Below, in pieces: positions 35,914 through 44,575 of a DNA stretch of 44,659 bases. The position numbers were made by a program, and so were the translations under genes. The DNA lies in NCBI GenBank assembly GCA_026705445.1, contig JAPPAR010000038.1:1-44659 (forward strand), written 5' to 3'. The stretch comes from Candidatus Dadabacteria bacterium (GTDB taxonomy: Bacteria; Desulfobacterota_D; UBA1144; Nemesobacterales; Nemesobacteraceae). Below the pieces are notes generated by a model. It was not told the DNA's origin. It saw only the letters and a program-made list of their open reading frames with translations, and did not search any database. Numbering within the stretch: the first letter of the stretch is position 1; each line of letters starts with the position of its first letter.

Positions 35914-37313
35914 AACCCGCCAAAGAAAAGAGTGGTGAACGGCTCGGTCAAATTTTCCTGTATTGCCTCAAGTTTGCTGTCAAAATCTTCTTCGTAACCT
36001 TCGATGCCCTCAGATGAAAAGCGGTTAAGAGCTATAATATCCCTGCTTTTAGGATCTTTTCTCACTTCCTCTTCGAGAAATTGGAGGATATCTACAGAAT
36101 GGGTAGCGATTACAACATTTATGCCCAAACGAGACAATTCAAAGAGCGTCTTGGCGACTTTAACCTGCCAAGAAGGGTGAAGGTGTGCCTCTGGTTCGTC
36201 GATGAAGAGAAAAGCACCCTCGTTTATGATTCTACGCTCGATGAGTAGAGCAATGATACCAAGGTTGACAACGCCCATTGCGACAAGATGCAAAGTAAGG
36301 GAAGTGTTGTGTTTGTTGTCTTCAAATCGTAACTCTCCAGTTTCAGAAACCGTGAGTCTCCCATCCATAACATCGCTTGAGAGTAATCGCTCATGGAGCT
36401 TCATAATATCTTCGCGACCGTCCTCATCTGGATATTCCTCTCTCAGCGCCCTTGCCAGATCGTAGAAATAACCGGGCACCCCGCTTAGAGCGTCTCCTCC
36501 TACGCTATGAAAACGCGGTGTCATCCTGATCCCCTCCAGCGGAGATTTCAGTTTCCAGTAGAGGGGGGATTCCAGATATATCACTCTGGAATGCTCCTGA
36601 AGTCCGCGAAAACTTGCCTCATCCTTGATGCTGAAATCAACTGACTTGGTATTTTCAATCGTAAATTCACCGACATTGTCGAGCACGATTCTAGCCGGTT
36701 GGGTTGGGTCTTTTCTTAGATTTGAAAGGTTGACTGTCTGGAAATTTCGAACAAGGTTTTGAGCGACCCTTTTCTTTATGCCGTCCATGGTAAATTCTCT
36801 AGCGGTGGTTTTAAGTGCACCATAAAGGTTGTTTATATTTTCTCCCATTCTTTCCAAAGGTTTCTTATATATCCTCTGAGCCACAAAAGTGCCTTCTTCT
36901 CTCGCCCATTTATCAAGGCTTCTCTCAAGCTGTATATGCTCCGCTCTTAATTGCTTTCCATAATCGACAACAATACCCCAAGCTTTTTCTCGCTGATGTG
37001 AGTATTCGGGGTCGAAAAGACTTCCCATTATAGTCAGGATGGATTCCATCTTGGCAAGAGATACTTCGTTTTCTTTTTTCTCGGCAAAGTTAGTACCGCT
37101 CAGCGCTTCAAGACTGCCACGTACGGGCCGGGACAGCATATTGAAGTACATTAAGGCGTGGTCGGCATTCATCACGTCGAAGAGGGAATATAAGAGTTTT
37201 GAAACAAAACTCTTCCCCGTATTGTTAGGTCCTGCAAATACAGTAAATTGTCCAATGCGTAAGTCTGCATTAGTTAATTTTCCGAAGTTTTTTATATTAA
37301 GTTTGAATGACAT
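35910..37313 (-). CDS. AAA/ABC-type ATPase of a candidate two-gene defence cassette
   Basis: A 467-residue soluble ATPase of the OLD/AAA_15 type. Walker A is GPNNTGKS (28-35), close to the N-terminus. A long helical or coiled insert (80-200) follows. The second half holds LHLVAMGVVNLG in the signature position, Walker B AFLFIDEPEAHLHP (Asp372, Glu373) and the switch His in VVIATHSVDIL. This split-head layout is that of SMC-like ATPases in anti-phage systems such as Septu, Gabija-type OLD proteins or AriA. The partner is none of the usual ones. It is AT-richer than its core neighbours and stands between recO and the menaquinone operon. Confidence 0.8.
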   Translation of the reverse strand: MSFKLNIKNFGKLTNADLRIGQFTVFAGPNNTGKSFVSKLLYSLFDVMNADHALMYFNMLSRPVRGSLEALSGTNFAEKKENEVSLAKMESILTIMGSLFDPEYSHQREKAWGIVVDYGKQLRAEHIQLERSLDKWAREEGTFVAQRIYKKPLERMGENINNLYGALKTTAREFTMDGIKKRVAQNLVRNFQTVNLSNLRKDPTQPARIVLDNVGEFTIENTKSVDFSIKDEASFRGLQEHSRVIYLESPLYWKLKSPLEGIRMTPRFHSVGGDALSGVPGYFYDLARALREEYPDEDGREDIMKLHERLLSSDVMDGRLTVSETGELRFEDNKHNTSLTLHLVAMGVVNLGIIALLIERRIINEGAFLFIDEPEAHLHPSWQVKVAKTLFELSRLGINVVIATHSVDILQFLEEEVRKDPKSRDIIALNRFSSEGIEGYEEDFDSKLEAIQENLTEPFTTLFFGGL

Positions 37314-37960
37314 TCTTTACCCACTTTGCCTAATTTTAACCGTTCGGGAGAATTGGACAACAAGCTAACTATTCCTCCTAAGACAGGCAAGAATTTTTTA
37401 GCAAGTAAAAAACGCAATAAGTAGTTATGGGCTTAAAAAGCTAGGGAGAAGAAAAGCACGGTGGTTTAATCCGCTTCTTTAATGCTTCGAGTTCTGCCCA
37501 TATAGCGGGAGCCATTATGAGAGTAAACTACCTCTTGCGACAAGACTGCTTCTCTGAGAAGTTGCAAAACCTCTTTATCCTTTGAACCATCTCCATAAAC
37601 TGTTATCTCTACATCGATGTGGCCTATCTCTTGTTGGGGGCAATGTCCTTCAGGGACTAGATCATGTCTTGCTTCTAGGCCTCTGATTATTCCCCATCTA
37701 AAGCCTGAATCGCTTTCAGTCTTTTCAGGAACTTATTGTATTGTGATGCTTCTTGGCATTCAACTACCCTTTTGTTTTGTTTGCTGGGAATTGCAAGCTA
37801 ATCGACGCGCAAATCTAGGATTTTGTGTAATAAAGTATATAAGCCCCATTGAAATTTCCCGCGTGTTTGAGAAGATTACTGTTATTTTAGATGACAGGCA
37901 AAGCAAGCTGCGGACACGTTCTCTGCGGGCGACTATCCGCCCAAAAGACCGTTCGCGCAG
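37314..37960. other. AT-rich spacer upstream of the ATPase cassette and of mqnP
   Basis: Holds the interrupted small gene at 37466-37759. A possible minus-strand -10, TATACT, lies at 37834-37839. A GGGCG/CGCCC hairpin lies at 37927-37942 just before mqnP. Nothing else is convincing. Confidence 0.4.
37466..37759 (-). pseudogene. Small gene interrupted by an early stop codon
   Basis: On the minus strand, an ATG at 37759 with AAAAGGG upstream reads MPRSITIQ, then TAA, and then continues in the same frame for 88 further sense codons to a TAA at 37466. The continuing part includes SGFRWGIIRGLEARHDLVP, EIGHIDVEITVYGDGSKD and YSHNGSRYMGRTRSI, with no other start codon near its beginning. It has good protein-like composition, so this looks like a real 97-residue protein broken by one nonsense change. 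It lies 152 bp upstream of the AAA ATPase on the same strand and may have been its operon's first gene. I do not recognise the family. Confidence 0.5.
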
Positions 37961-38833
37961 ATGAAACATCCGGTAGAATTCCGTATCCAAATGACGTTTT
38001 TAAAGAATCTCTCGGGATTTCTTAGAATAGAGCACACGTTTTTTTCCCTTCCGGTTATCTTCGCGGGCGCTTTTCTGGCCGTCGGCGGGATATTCAGTGC
38101 CCGGCTTTTCGTGCTGATTGTCCTTGCGGGGACGGGGGCGCGGACCGCCGCTCTGGCTCTTAACAGGATTTTTGACCGGGAAATAGACCGGGAGAACCCG
38201 AGAACCACGCGGAGAGAGCTTCCTTCGGGCAAAATGAGCATGGGCGAGGCTGTGGCCGTGGCGGCTGCGGGAGCCCTGCTTTACTTTGTCTCTGCCTATC
38301 TTATATGTCCGCTTGTCTTCCTTCTCTCCCCGATTCCGCTTGTTGCGTTTACCGTCTATCCGCTGATGAAGAGATTTACTAGCCTCTGTCATTTCGGCGT
38401 GGGACTCTCCCTTGCGCTCGGTCCGCTTGGCGGGTGGCTTGCAGTGAGGTGCTCTTTTGAGGAGATTCTTCCGGCAGTCGTGCTCTCGGTTTTCACTTTT
38501 CTATGGATTTCGGGGTTTGACATCATATACGCCACAGCCGACGAGGAGTTTGACCGCCGCCGCGGCGTTTTTTCCCTTGTCGCCCGTTTCGGGAAACAGA
38601 AGGCGCTTTCTGTTTCCAGGATCTGCCATCTGCTTTCGTTCGTTTCGCTTGTTTTTCTTTACCTTCTTTCGTTTCGCAGTTTCCTGGCGCTTTTGCCGCT
38701 TTTGCTCTGCGGCTACCTCCTTTACCTTGAGCACAGGAGCTTTGGACAGGTGGATTCCGCTTTTTTCAGAACCAACATCCTGATAGGTTTTGCAGTTTTG
38801 TTTTTCACCCTCGCGGGTATATACTTACCCTGA
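37961..38833 (+). CDS. mqnP: UbiA-family prenyltransferase (MqnP) of the futalosine pathway
   Basis: A 290-residue polytopic membrane protein that attaches the polyprenyl chain to the naphthoate ring. The two aspartate-rich motifs of UbiA enzymes are present: NRIFDREIDRENPRT in the loop after helix 2 and DIIYATADEEFDRRRG in the second half. EHTFFSLPVIFAGAFLA is the usual first helix. It could be taken for UbiA of ubiquinone synthesis, but it is followed directly by UbiX- and UbiD-type genes and MqnE, so the menaquinone futalosine branch (MqnP) is the better reading. The start may be the ATG at 37961 or at 37991; neither has a clear ribosome-binding site. Confidence 0.9.
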   Translation: MKHPVEFRIQMTFLKNLSGFLRIEHTFFSLPVIFAGAFLAVGGIFSARLFVLIVLAGTGARTAALALNRIFDREIDRENPRTTRRELPSGKMSMGEAVAVAAAGALLYFVSAYLICPLVFLLSPIPLVAFTVYPLMKRFTSLCHFGVGLSLALGPLGGWLAVRCSFEEILPAVVLSVFTFLWISGFDIIYATADEEFDRRRGVFSLVARFGKQKALSVSRICHLLSFVSLVFLYLLSFRSFLALLPLLLCGYLLYLEHRSFGQVDSAFFRTNILIGFAVLFFTLAGIYLP

Positions 38834-39387
38834 TGATGAGAACCATAGTCGGAATTACTGGAGCTTCAGGGGTTGCTTACGGGGTTGATTTCCTCAGAAG
38901 ATGCCCTGATGAGAAATATCTGGTGGCGAGCAAGTGGGGCAAAAGAGTCCTGCACGAGGAACTCGGCCTGAAGGTTGAGGAACTGCGTCCCTGGGTGACC
39001 GACATTTACAGTGATTCAGACCTCGCGTCTCCTTTTTCATCGGGAAGCAATCATTTTGATTCCATGGTCATAGTGCCGTGTTCTGTATCAACGCTTGCCA
39101 AGATCGCAAACGGAATAGCCGATACCCTGATAACGAGAATAGCGGCCGTGGCGCTAAAGGAGAAAAGAAGGCTCATAATCGCTCTCAGGGAGACGCCGCT
39201 TGGCACAATCGCCCTTGAGAATGCCCTTAAGCTTTCCCGCGAGGGGGTCGTTATCGCGCCGATCTCTCCGACTGACTACATGGGCGCCGAGTCGATTTCG
39301 GACGTGGTGAGCGGATACGTGGACAAGCTCTTGGGCCTAGTCGGCGTCGATACCGGCAGGGGATGGAGGAGGGACGAACTCGAGTAG
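38833..39387 (+). CDS. mqnM: UbiX-family flavin prenyltransferase (MqnM)
   Basis: A 184-residue flavoprotein that prenylates FMN to make the prFMN cofactor of UbiD-type decarboxylases. It begins MMRTIVGITGASGVAYG, followed by VIVPCSVSTLAKIANGIADT and RRLIIALRETPLGTIALENAL, all typical. The second Met (38836) is an equally likely start. It overlaps the end of mqnP by one base and ends 9 bp before the UbiD-type gene that needs its product, so the pair is functionally and physically coupled. Confidence 0.93.
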   Translation: MMRTIVGITGASGVAYGVDFLRRCPDEKYLVASKWGKRVLHEELGLKVEELRPWVTDIYSDSDLASPFSSGSNHFDSMVIVPCSVSTLAKIANGIADTLITRIAAVALKEKRRLIIALRETPLGTIALENALKLSREGVVIAPISPTDYMGAESISDVVSGYVDKLLGLVGVDTGRGWRRDELE

Positions 39388-39396
39388 TCTTTTCTC

Positions 39397-41172
39397 ATGT
39401 CCACAAAAGGTTTTAGGAATCTAGAAAGCTTTATAAGCCATCTTGAAAGCATAGGCGACCTAAAGAGAATAAAAGCCGAGGTCTCCCCCGAGCTTGAGAT
39501 AACGGAAATAGCGTCGCGAACCGTCAGGGATGGCGGTCCCGCCCTTCTGTTTGAAAACGTGGAGGGATCGGATTTTCCTCTGGTGATAAACCTCTTCGGC
39601 ACGGAGCAGAGGGTGGAGCTTGCTCTCGGCAGAAAACCCGCCTCGGTCGGCGAGGAACTCGTCGAGATATTCCGCAAGGTTAACCCTCCATCGATACAGG
39701 GGATTTTTTCCGTGCTTCCAAAGGCCACCGGCCTGCTTTCCATGAGAACCAAGAAGGTAAGGCGCGGCGATGTTCAGCAGGTTGAAACCGAACCCGATCT
39801 CTCGAAGCTTCCCGTGATGAAATGCTGGCCGCGCGACGGGGGAAAGTTCGTGACGTTTGGTCTGGTGCTGACGAGGGATCCCGCTACGGGCTCAAGAAAC
39901 CTCGGGATCTACAGGCTTCAGGTATATGACAACAGGACCACAGGGATGCACTGGCACGCGCACAAGGGAGGAGCCGCGCACTACCACGAGGCGAAAAAAC
40001 TGGGAAGAGACCTTGAAGCCGCGGTGATCCTCGGAGGAGACCCAAGGATGATCTTCTCCGCGGTCGCTCCGCTTCCAGACGGCATGGACGAGCTCGCGTT
40101 TGCGAGCTATCTTCGCGGAAGCCCGATGCCGATGGTGAAGGGCAAGAGTATTTCGCTTCGCGTCCCGGCCGAGGCGGAATTCATACTCGAGGGTTCCGTT
40201 CCGAGGGACGTGCTGAGACAGGAAGGGCCCTTCGGCGATCATTTCGGTCACTACTCGATGGAGGCCGATTTCCCCGTTTTTAACCTGAGCGAGATAACCC
40301 ACAGAAAAAATCCCGTGTACCCCTCCATCGTGGTCGGAAAGCCTCCTCAGGAAGACCTCTACCTTGGGATCGCAGCCGGCGAGATGTTCTCTCCTCTTAT
40401 AAAGATAATACAGCCCGAGGTAAAGGACATGTGGGCGTATCCCGAGGCGGGATTTCATAACCTGCTCGCTGTTTCAGTCGACGAGCGTTATCCCAAGGGT
40501 GGGATAAAGGCCATGCTTGCGCTCTGGGGGACGGGACAGTTGCTCCTCACAAAGTGCATGATTTGCGTTTCAAGCGACGTTAACCCCAGGGATTTCTCCG
40601 CGGTGCTTCACGAAATAGGGGAGAATTTCGATCCTAGGGAGGATTTCCTCATGATACAGTGGGCTCCCTTGGATACCCTTGATTTTACGAGCAACAAGTT
40701 TAACGTGGGAAGCAAGATGGGAATAAACGCGGTAAGGAAAAACTCCCTGGAGAGAAAAACCTATGCCAGGGAGGTTCCCGATCCCAGGGAAAAACACCAG
40801 GATATAACGGGATTCAGGCTTCTTTCGGGAGGTTTCTGCGCCGTCCGGATAGATGAATCCCGGACCGATCCCAAGAAGATGATACGCAGGCTGTTTGAGA
40901 CTCCGGGCCTTGAAGGGGTGCGCATAATCGCCCTTGTGAGCCCGGATATAGATTTAACTGATGACATGGAGCTTATCTGGGGTATCTTTACTAGGTTCGA
41001 TCCTTACCTGGATGTTCTGTTCGAACATACGGAACTTCGGGGCTCAGCGGTAATTTACGACGGCAGGATGGGGATCGACGCCACCATAAAGCAGTGGTAC
41101 CCCCCGGTAATAGAGATGTCGGAGGATATAAAGGACAAGGTTGAGACGAGATGGAGCGAGTACTGGAGCTGA
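39397..41172 (+). CDS. mqnL: UbiD-family decarboxylase (MqnL)
   Basis: A 591-residue prFMN-dependent decarboxylase, here most likely acting on the prenylated dihydroxynaphthoate of the futalosine route. The UbiD pattern is complete: N-terminal FISHLESIGDLKRI, GIYRLQVYDNRTTGMHWHAH at the prFMN site, EGPFGDHFGHYS, and the C-terminal DATIKQWYPP. Its length is at the long end of the family. Its last 22 bases overlap mqnE. In other contexts a protein like this would be called 3-octaprenyl-4-hydroxybenzoate decarboxylase; the neighbours argue for menaquinone. Confidence 0.92.
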   Translation: MSTKGFRNLESFISHLESIGDLKRIKAEVSPELEITEIASRTVRDGGPALLFENVEGSDFPLVINLFGTEQRVELALGRKPASVGEELVEIFRKVNPPSIQGIFSVLPKATGLLSMRTKKVRRGDVQQVETEPDLSKLPVMKCWPRDGGKFVTFGLVLTRDPATGSRNLGIYRLQVYDNRTTGMHWHAHKGGAAHYHEAKKLGRDLEAAVILGGDPRMIFSAVAPLPDGMDELAFASYLRGSPMPMVKGKSISLRVPAEAEFILEGSVPRDVLRQEGPFGDHFGHYSMEADFPVFNLSEITHRKNPVYPSIVVGKPPQEDLYLGIAAGEMFSPLIKIIQPEVKDMWAYPEAGFHNLLAVSVDERYPKGGIKAMLALWGTGQLLLTKCMICVSSDVNPRDFSAVLHEIGENFDPREDFLMIQWAPLDTLDFTSNKFNVGSKMGINAVRKNSLERKTYAREVPDPREKHQDITGFRLLSGGFCAVRIDESRTDPKKMIRRLFETPGLEGVRIIALVSPDIDLTDDMELIWGIFTRFDPYLDVLFEHTELRGSAVIYDGRMGIDATIKQWYPPVIEMSEDIKDKVETRWSEYWS

Positions 41173-42257
41173 CCGAGAGTTTCTGCACCGACCCGAACCT
41201 GCTCCCCATAATGGAGAAGGTCGCCGAGGGCCGCAGGCTTTCCTTTGAAGACGGGCTTTCGATACTTGATTCCCCCGATCTTAACACTGTCGGCATGATG
41301 GCGGATTACGTTAAGAGAAAGAAGTCGGGGGAAAAGGTCTATTTCGTCGTGAACCGCCACATAAATCCTTCCAACATATGCGCCATATCGTGCCGGTTCT
41401 GCGCTTTCGGGACCACGAAAAAGTCCGCAAACGCCTACGAGCTCTCAGACGAGCAGATGCTTTCCATGCTGAGCGAGGAGATGAGGGAGGTTCACATAGT
41501 CGGCGGCCTTCACCCTGACTGGGAGTTCGATCATTACCTGGACATAGTGAAGATGATAAAACGCCACTTCCCGGATATTCACGTGAAGGCCTTCACCGCG
41601 GTTGAGATCGACTGGTTCTCGGAGATAAGCGGTCTTTCCCTGAAGGACGTGCTTCTCGCCCTTCAGGACGCGGGCGTTGACGCGCTTACGGGCGGGGGAG
41701 CGGAGATACTGCACGAAGAGGTGAGAAAGAAGATCTGCGCCCCGAAGACGGTCGCGACAAGATGGGAGGAAATCCACCGCCTGGCCCACACGCTTGGCAT
41801 CCCTACAAACGCCACCATACTCTACGGTCATCTTGAAAAGCCCTTCCACGTGGTTGACCACATGGAGAGGCTTAGAAGAATAGAGGACGAGTTCCCCGGG
41901 TTTTTTGCGTTCATCCCCGTTCTTTTCCAGCCGGAGAACACGGGTCTTAAGAATGTAAAACCTTTCCCGGCCTCATACGACATGAAGGTTCATGCGCTTG
42001 CGAGGCTCTATCTTGACAATTTCCCTCACATAAAGTCCTACTGGATCACCCTCGGGGAAAAAGCAGCCCAGGTGGCACTGCATTACGGTGCGAGCGACGC
42101 GGACGGAACGATAATGAGGGAGAAGATCATCCACGACGCGGGCGCCCCCTCGGAAGTGGGTCACAGCAGGGATTTCATGATAAAGATGATCCGGGATTCG
42201 GGGTACGTTCCCGTTGAGAGAGACGCGCTTTATAACGAAATAAGGGTTTACAACTGA
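41151..42257 (+). CDS. mqnE: Aminofutalosine synthase MqnE (radical SAM)
   Basis: A 368-residue radical SAM enzyme that makes 6-amino-6-deoxyfutalosine, the committed step of the futalosine menaquinone pathway. The [4Fe-4S] motif is C77xxxC81xxC84 (ICAISCRFCAFG). HIVGGLHPDW, HVKAFTAVEIDW and ALTGGGAEILHEEVRKKIC distinguish it from MqnC, as does IPTNATILYGHLEKP followed by HVVDHM. It overlaps the UbiD-type gene by 22 bases and closes a four-gene operon. The genes for MqnA, MqnB, MqnC and MqnD are not in this window. Confidence 0.94.
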   Translation: MERVLELTESFCTDPNLLPIMEKVAEGRRLSFEDGLSILDSPDLNTVGMMADYVKRKKSGEKVYFVVNRHINPSNICAISCRFCAFGTTKKSANAYELSDEQMLSMLSEEMREVHIVGGLHPDWEFDHYLDIVKMIKRHFPDIHVKAFTAVEIDWFSEISGLSLKDVLLALQDAGVDALTGGGAEILHEEVRKKICAPKTVATRWEEIHRLAHTLGIPTNATILYGHLEKPFHVVDHMERLRRIEDEFPGFFAFIPVLFQPENTGLKNVKPFPASYDMKVHALARLYLDNFPHIKSYWITLGEKAAQVALHYGASDADGTIMREKIIHDAGAPSEVGHSRDFMIKMIRDSGYVPVERDALYNEIRVYN

Positions 42258-42328
42258 TTCCCGTCTGGGGGTGGCTCTGCGGGTCCTCAGAGTCGAAATT
42301 TCCCGGTTTTTGCTTGGTGTGAGGAAAA

Positions 42329-42985
42329 ATGAGACGTGATTTCTGGTCCAGGGTTTTTGTCTTGGCGCTTGTTGTGCTTGCGGGCGCGGCTTTTCCCGTG
42401 TACAACGAAAGTGTAGGGGAGGTTAAAAAGATGGAAAGCGGGAAAAACAGCGGTTACATGGAGGCAACTTTCGCCGGAGGATGCTTCTGGTGCATGGAGC
42501 CTCCTTTTGACAGTCTCAGCGGGGTTGTCGAAACGGTGGTGGGCTACTCGGGGGGAAAGGAGAAAAATCCTACCTACGAGCAGGTCTGGCAGGGTAGAAC
42601 GGGCCACACAGAAGCGATAAGGGTCGTTTACGATCCCGCTAAGATAGACTACGAAACCCTTCTTGAGACTTTCTGGATAAACATTGATCCGACGCAGGTG
42701 GACGGGCAGTTTGCCGACAGGGGAAGACACTACAGAACCGCTATCTTCTACCACAACGATTCGCAGAAGGAAAAGGCCCTTCTCTCGAAGAAGAAACTCG
42801 AGGAGTCGGGCAAATTCAAAAAGCCGATAGTCACCTCGGTAGAGAAGTTTGTCTCTTTCTACAGGGCGGAGGAATACCACCAGGATTACTACAAGAAAAA
42901 CCCGATTCACTACGGCAATTACAAAATAGGTTCGGGAAGGGCGGGCTTTATCGAAAGGACCTGGGGGAAGCAGGATCTTCAGTGA
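42329..42985 (+). CDS. msrA: Exported peptide methionine sulfoxide reductase A
   Basis: A 218-residue MsrA that reduces the S form of methionine sulfoxide. The catalytic motif is GCFWC (51-55, nucleophile Cys52), with SGGKEKNPTYEQV, GHTEAIRVVYDP and EEYHQDYYKK. Unlike the cytoplasmic enzyme it has a signal peptide of about 20 residues (RRDFWSRVFVLALVVLAGAA), so it works in the periplasm or on the membrane. No MsrB domain is fused. GAGGAAAA upstream fixes the start. It follows the menaquinone operon by 71 bp. Confidence 0.94.
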   Translation: MRRDFWSRVFVLALVVLAGAAFPVYNESVGEVKKMESGKNSGYMEATFAGGCFWCMEPPFDSLSGVVETVVGYSGGKEKNPTYEQVWQGRTGHTEAIRVVYDPAKIDYETLLETFWINIDPTQVDGQFADRGRHYRTAIFYHNDSQKEKALLSKKKLEESGKFKKPIVTSVEKFVSFYRAEEYHQDYYKKNPIHYGNYKIGSGRAGFIERTWGKQDLQ

Positions 42986-43052
42986 ACTGGCAAACCCGCG
43001 GGATTTTCCTGAGTAAGCGGCCGGCACACTAAAAAGATTTTATCCTGAACCG

Positions 43053-43733
43053 ATGACCGTTTACTTTCTTGACTCCCGAATAATGTTTCCCGATCCGTCC
43101 GAAGCAGAGCCGGGAGGACTTCTGGCGGTCGGAGGGGATCTTTCTCCCGAGAGACTTCTTCTGGCCTACGAAAACGGCATTTTCCCTTGGTATTCCGAGG
43201 AAGACCCCATTTTATGGTTCTCTCCCGACCCGAGAATGGTTTTTCTTCCGGAGGACTTCAAGTTCTCAAAAACCCTTTTAAAGACGGTAGCTTCCGGAAA
43301 GTTCTCGGTAAGAGCCGATACGGATTTCGCCGCGGTCGTTGAGAACTGCGCGCAGGTCCAGAGGAAAGGGCAGAACGGGACGTGGATTACCGAGGGAATG
43401 AAGGCGGCTTACGGGAAACTGCATGAACTGGGTTACGCTCATTCTTTTGAGACCTACCTGGATGGAGAGCTTGTCGGCGGTCTTTACGGAGTGTCTCTCG
43501 GCGGCGCGTTTTTCGGAGAATCGATGTTTCACCTCGAAACCGACGCTTCCAAAGTGGCTCTTTTCCATCTAGCGCGGAAATGCTGGGAATCCGGTTTTGA
43601 TTTCATAGATTCCCAGGTTCCGACGGATCATATGAGGACTCTCGGAGGAAGAGAAGTCAGCAGAAAGGAGTTTCTACTTGTGCTTGAATCCTCTATTCTG
43701 AAGAAGACCCTGCGCGGCAGATGGGAGATCTGA
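43053..43733 (+). CDS. aat: Leucyl/phenylalanyl-tRNA--protein transferase
   Basis: A 226-residue enzyme that adds Leu or Phe from charged tRNA to the N-terminus of proteins beginning with Arg or Lys, marking them for ClpAP degradation. FPDPSEAEPGGLLAVGGDLS, the NGIFPWYSEEDPILWFSPDP block and GGLYGVSLGGAFFGESMFH are diagnostic; ASKVALFHL and DSQVPTDHMRTLGGREVSR follow. Length is normal. It lies between msrA and a glutamine amidotransferase, all on the same strand and 60 to 70 bp apart. Confidence 0.96.
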   Translation: MTVYFLDSRIMFPDPSEAEPGGLLAVGGDLSPERLLLAYENGIFPWYSEEDPILWFSPDPRMVFLPEDFKFSKTLLKTVASGKFSVRADTDFAAVVENCAQVQRKGQNGTWITEGMKAAYGKLHELGYAHSFETYLDGELVGGLYGVSLGGAFFGESMFHLETDASKVALFHLARKCWESGFDFIDSQVPTDHMRTLGGREVSRKEFLLVLESSILKKTLRGRWEI

Positions 43734-43790
43734 ACTGTCCCCGCCCCGGCGAAATGACAGAGGCCGGAAAAGTGGTTAAAATCCTGCCTC

Positions 43791-44540
43791 ATGCCGAGAC
43801 TGCTTGTCTTCCAGCATGTCCCTCACGAGATACTGGGAACTCTTGACCCGATGCTAAGAGATGCCGGTTTCAGGATACGTTACGTGAACTTCGGCCGTTC
43901 AAACTACAAGATCCCCAGACTCCGCAATTACGATGGTCTTGTCGTTCTGGGGGGGCCGATGAACGTGGATGAGACCGAGGAGTATCCTTACCTCGTACCG
44001 GAAACCGAGTCCATAAGGGAGTTTATCGAAATGGACGCTCCGGTGCTCGGCGTGTGCCTCGGTTCGCAGTTGATTGCCAAGGCCCTAGGAGCTCGGGTTA
44101 ACAAGAACCCGGAAAAAGAGATCGGCTGGTATGACGTTTCCCCTACCGAAGAGGGGGGAGAGGACCGTCTTATGAGTGCATTCGGCGCGGTTGAGAAGGT
44201 CTTTCAGTGGCACGGGGATACCTTTGAGATTCCGCCGGGTGCCGTGCATCTGGCAACCTCCCCCGCGTGTACGAATCAGGCGTTTCGATACGGGGACAAG
44301 GTATACGGGTTCCAGTTCCACCTCGAGGTAGACGCGCCAATGATAGAACGCTGGCTTGTTACTCCGGTTAACAAAAAGGAAATCGAAGAACTCGGCGGCA
44401 AGATAAATCCCGATGTTATAAGATCCGAGACGCCAAAATACATAGATGCCCTTTCCGATCTCAGCAGGCGGACTTTCGGGGGTTTTATCGATCTGCTCGG
44501 GGGCACATCGGAGAAAAAGGCGCATATGCCTTCTGTCTGA
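43791..44540 (+). CDS. Class I glutamine amidotransferase domain protein
   Basis: A 249-residue stand-alone class I (triad) amidotransferase. LVVLGGPMNVDE forms the oxyanion region, GVCLGSQLIAKALGA carries the nucleophile Cys89, and GFQFHLEVD provides His177 and Glu179. Such free-standing GMP-synthase-like proteins are common and often act on gamma-glutamyl compounds or with a partner not yet known. No synthetase partner is beside it, so the substrate is unassigned. It is the last complete gene in the window. Confidence 0.9.
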   Translation: MPRLLVFQHVPHEILGTLDPMLRDAGFRIRYVNFGRSNYKIPRLRNYDGLVVLGGPMNVDETEEYPYLVPETESIREFIEMDAPVLGVCLGSQLIAKALGARVNKNPEKEIGWYDVSPTEEGGEDRLMSAFGAVEKVFQWHGDTFEIPPGAVHLATSPACTNQAFRYGDKVYGFQFHLEVDAPMIERWLVTPVNKKEIEELGGKINPDVIRSETPKYIDALSDLSRRTFGGFIDLLGGTSEKKAHMPSV

Positions 44541-44556
44541 AGCTTGGCCGTCCGCG

Positions 44557-44575
44557 GACCGTTCGGCGGTTTTCT
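44557..44575 (+). terminator. Possible terminator after the amidotransferase gene
   Basis: GACCG-TTCGG-CGGTT forms a short stem (four Watson-Crick pairs plus a G-U pair) with a 5-nt loop and runs into TTTTCT. An adjacent GTCCGCGGAC palindrome overlaps it. Moderate strength at best. Confidence 0.35.

Noticed and set aside
35356-37313. Assignment of the ATPase pair to Septu, Gabija or PARIS
   Set aside because: The partner protein lacks an HNH motif, is not a helicase and is too short and different for DUF4435, so naming a known system would be unsupported.
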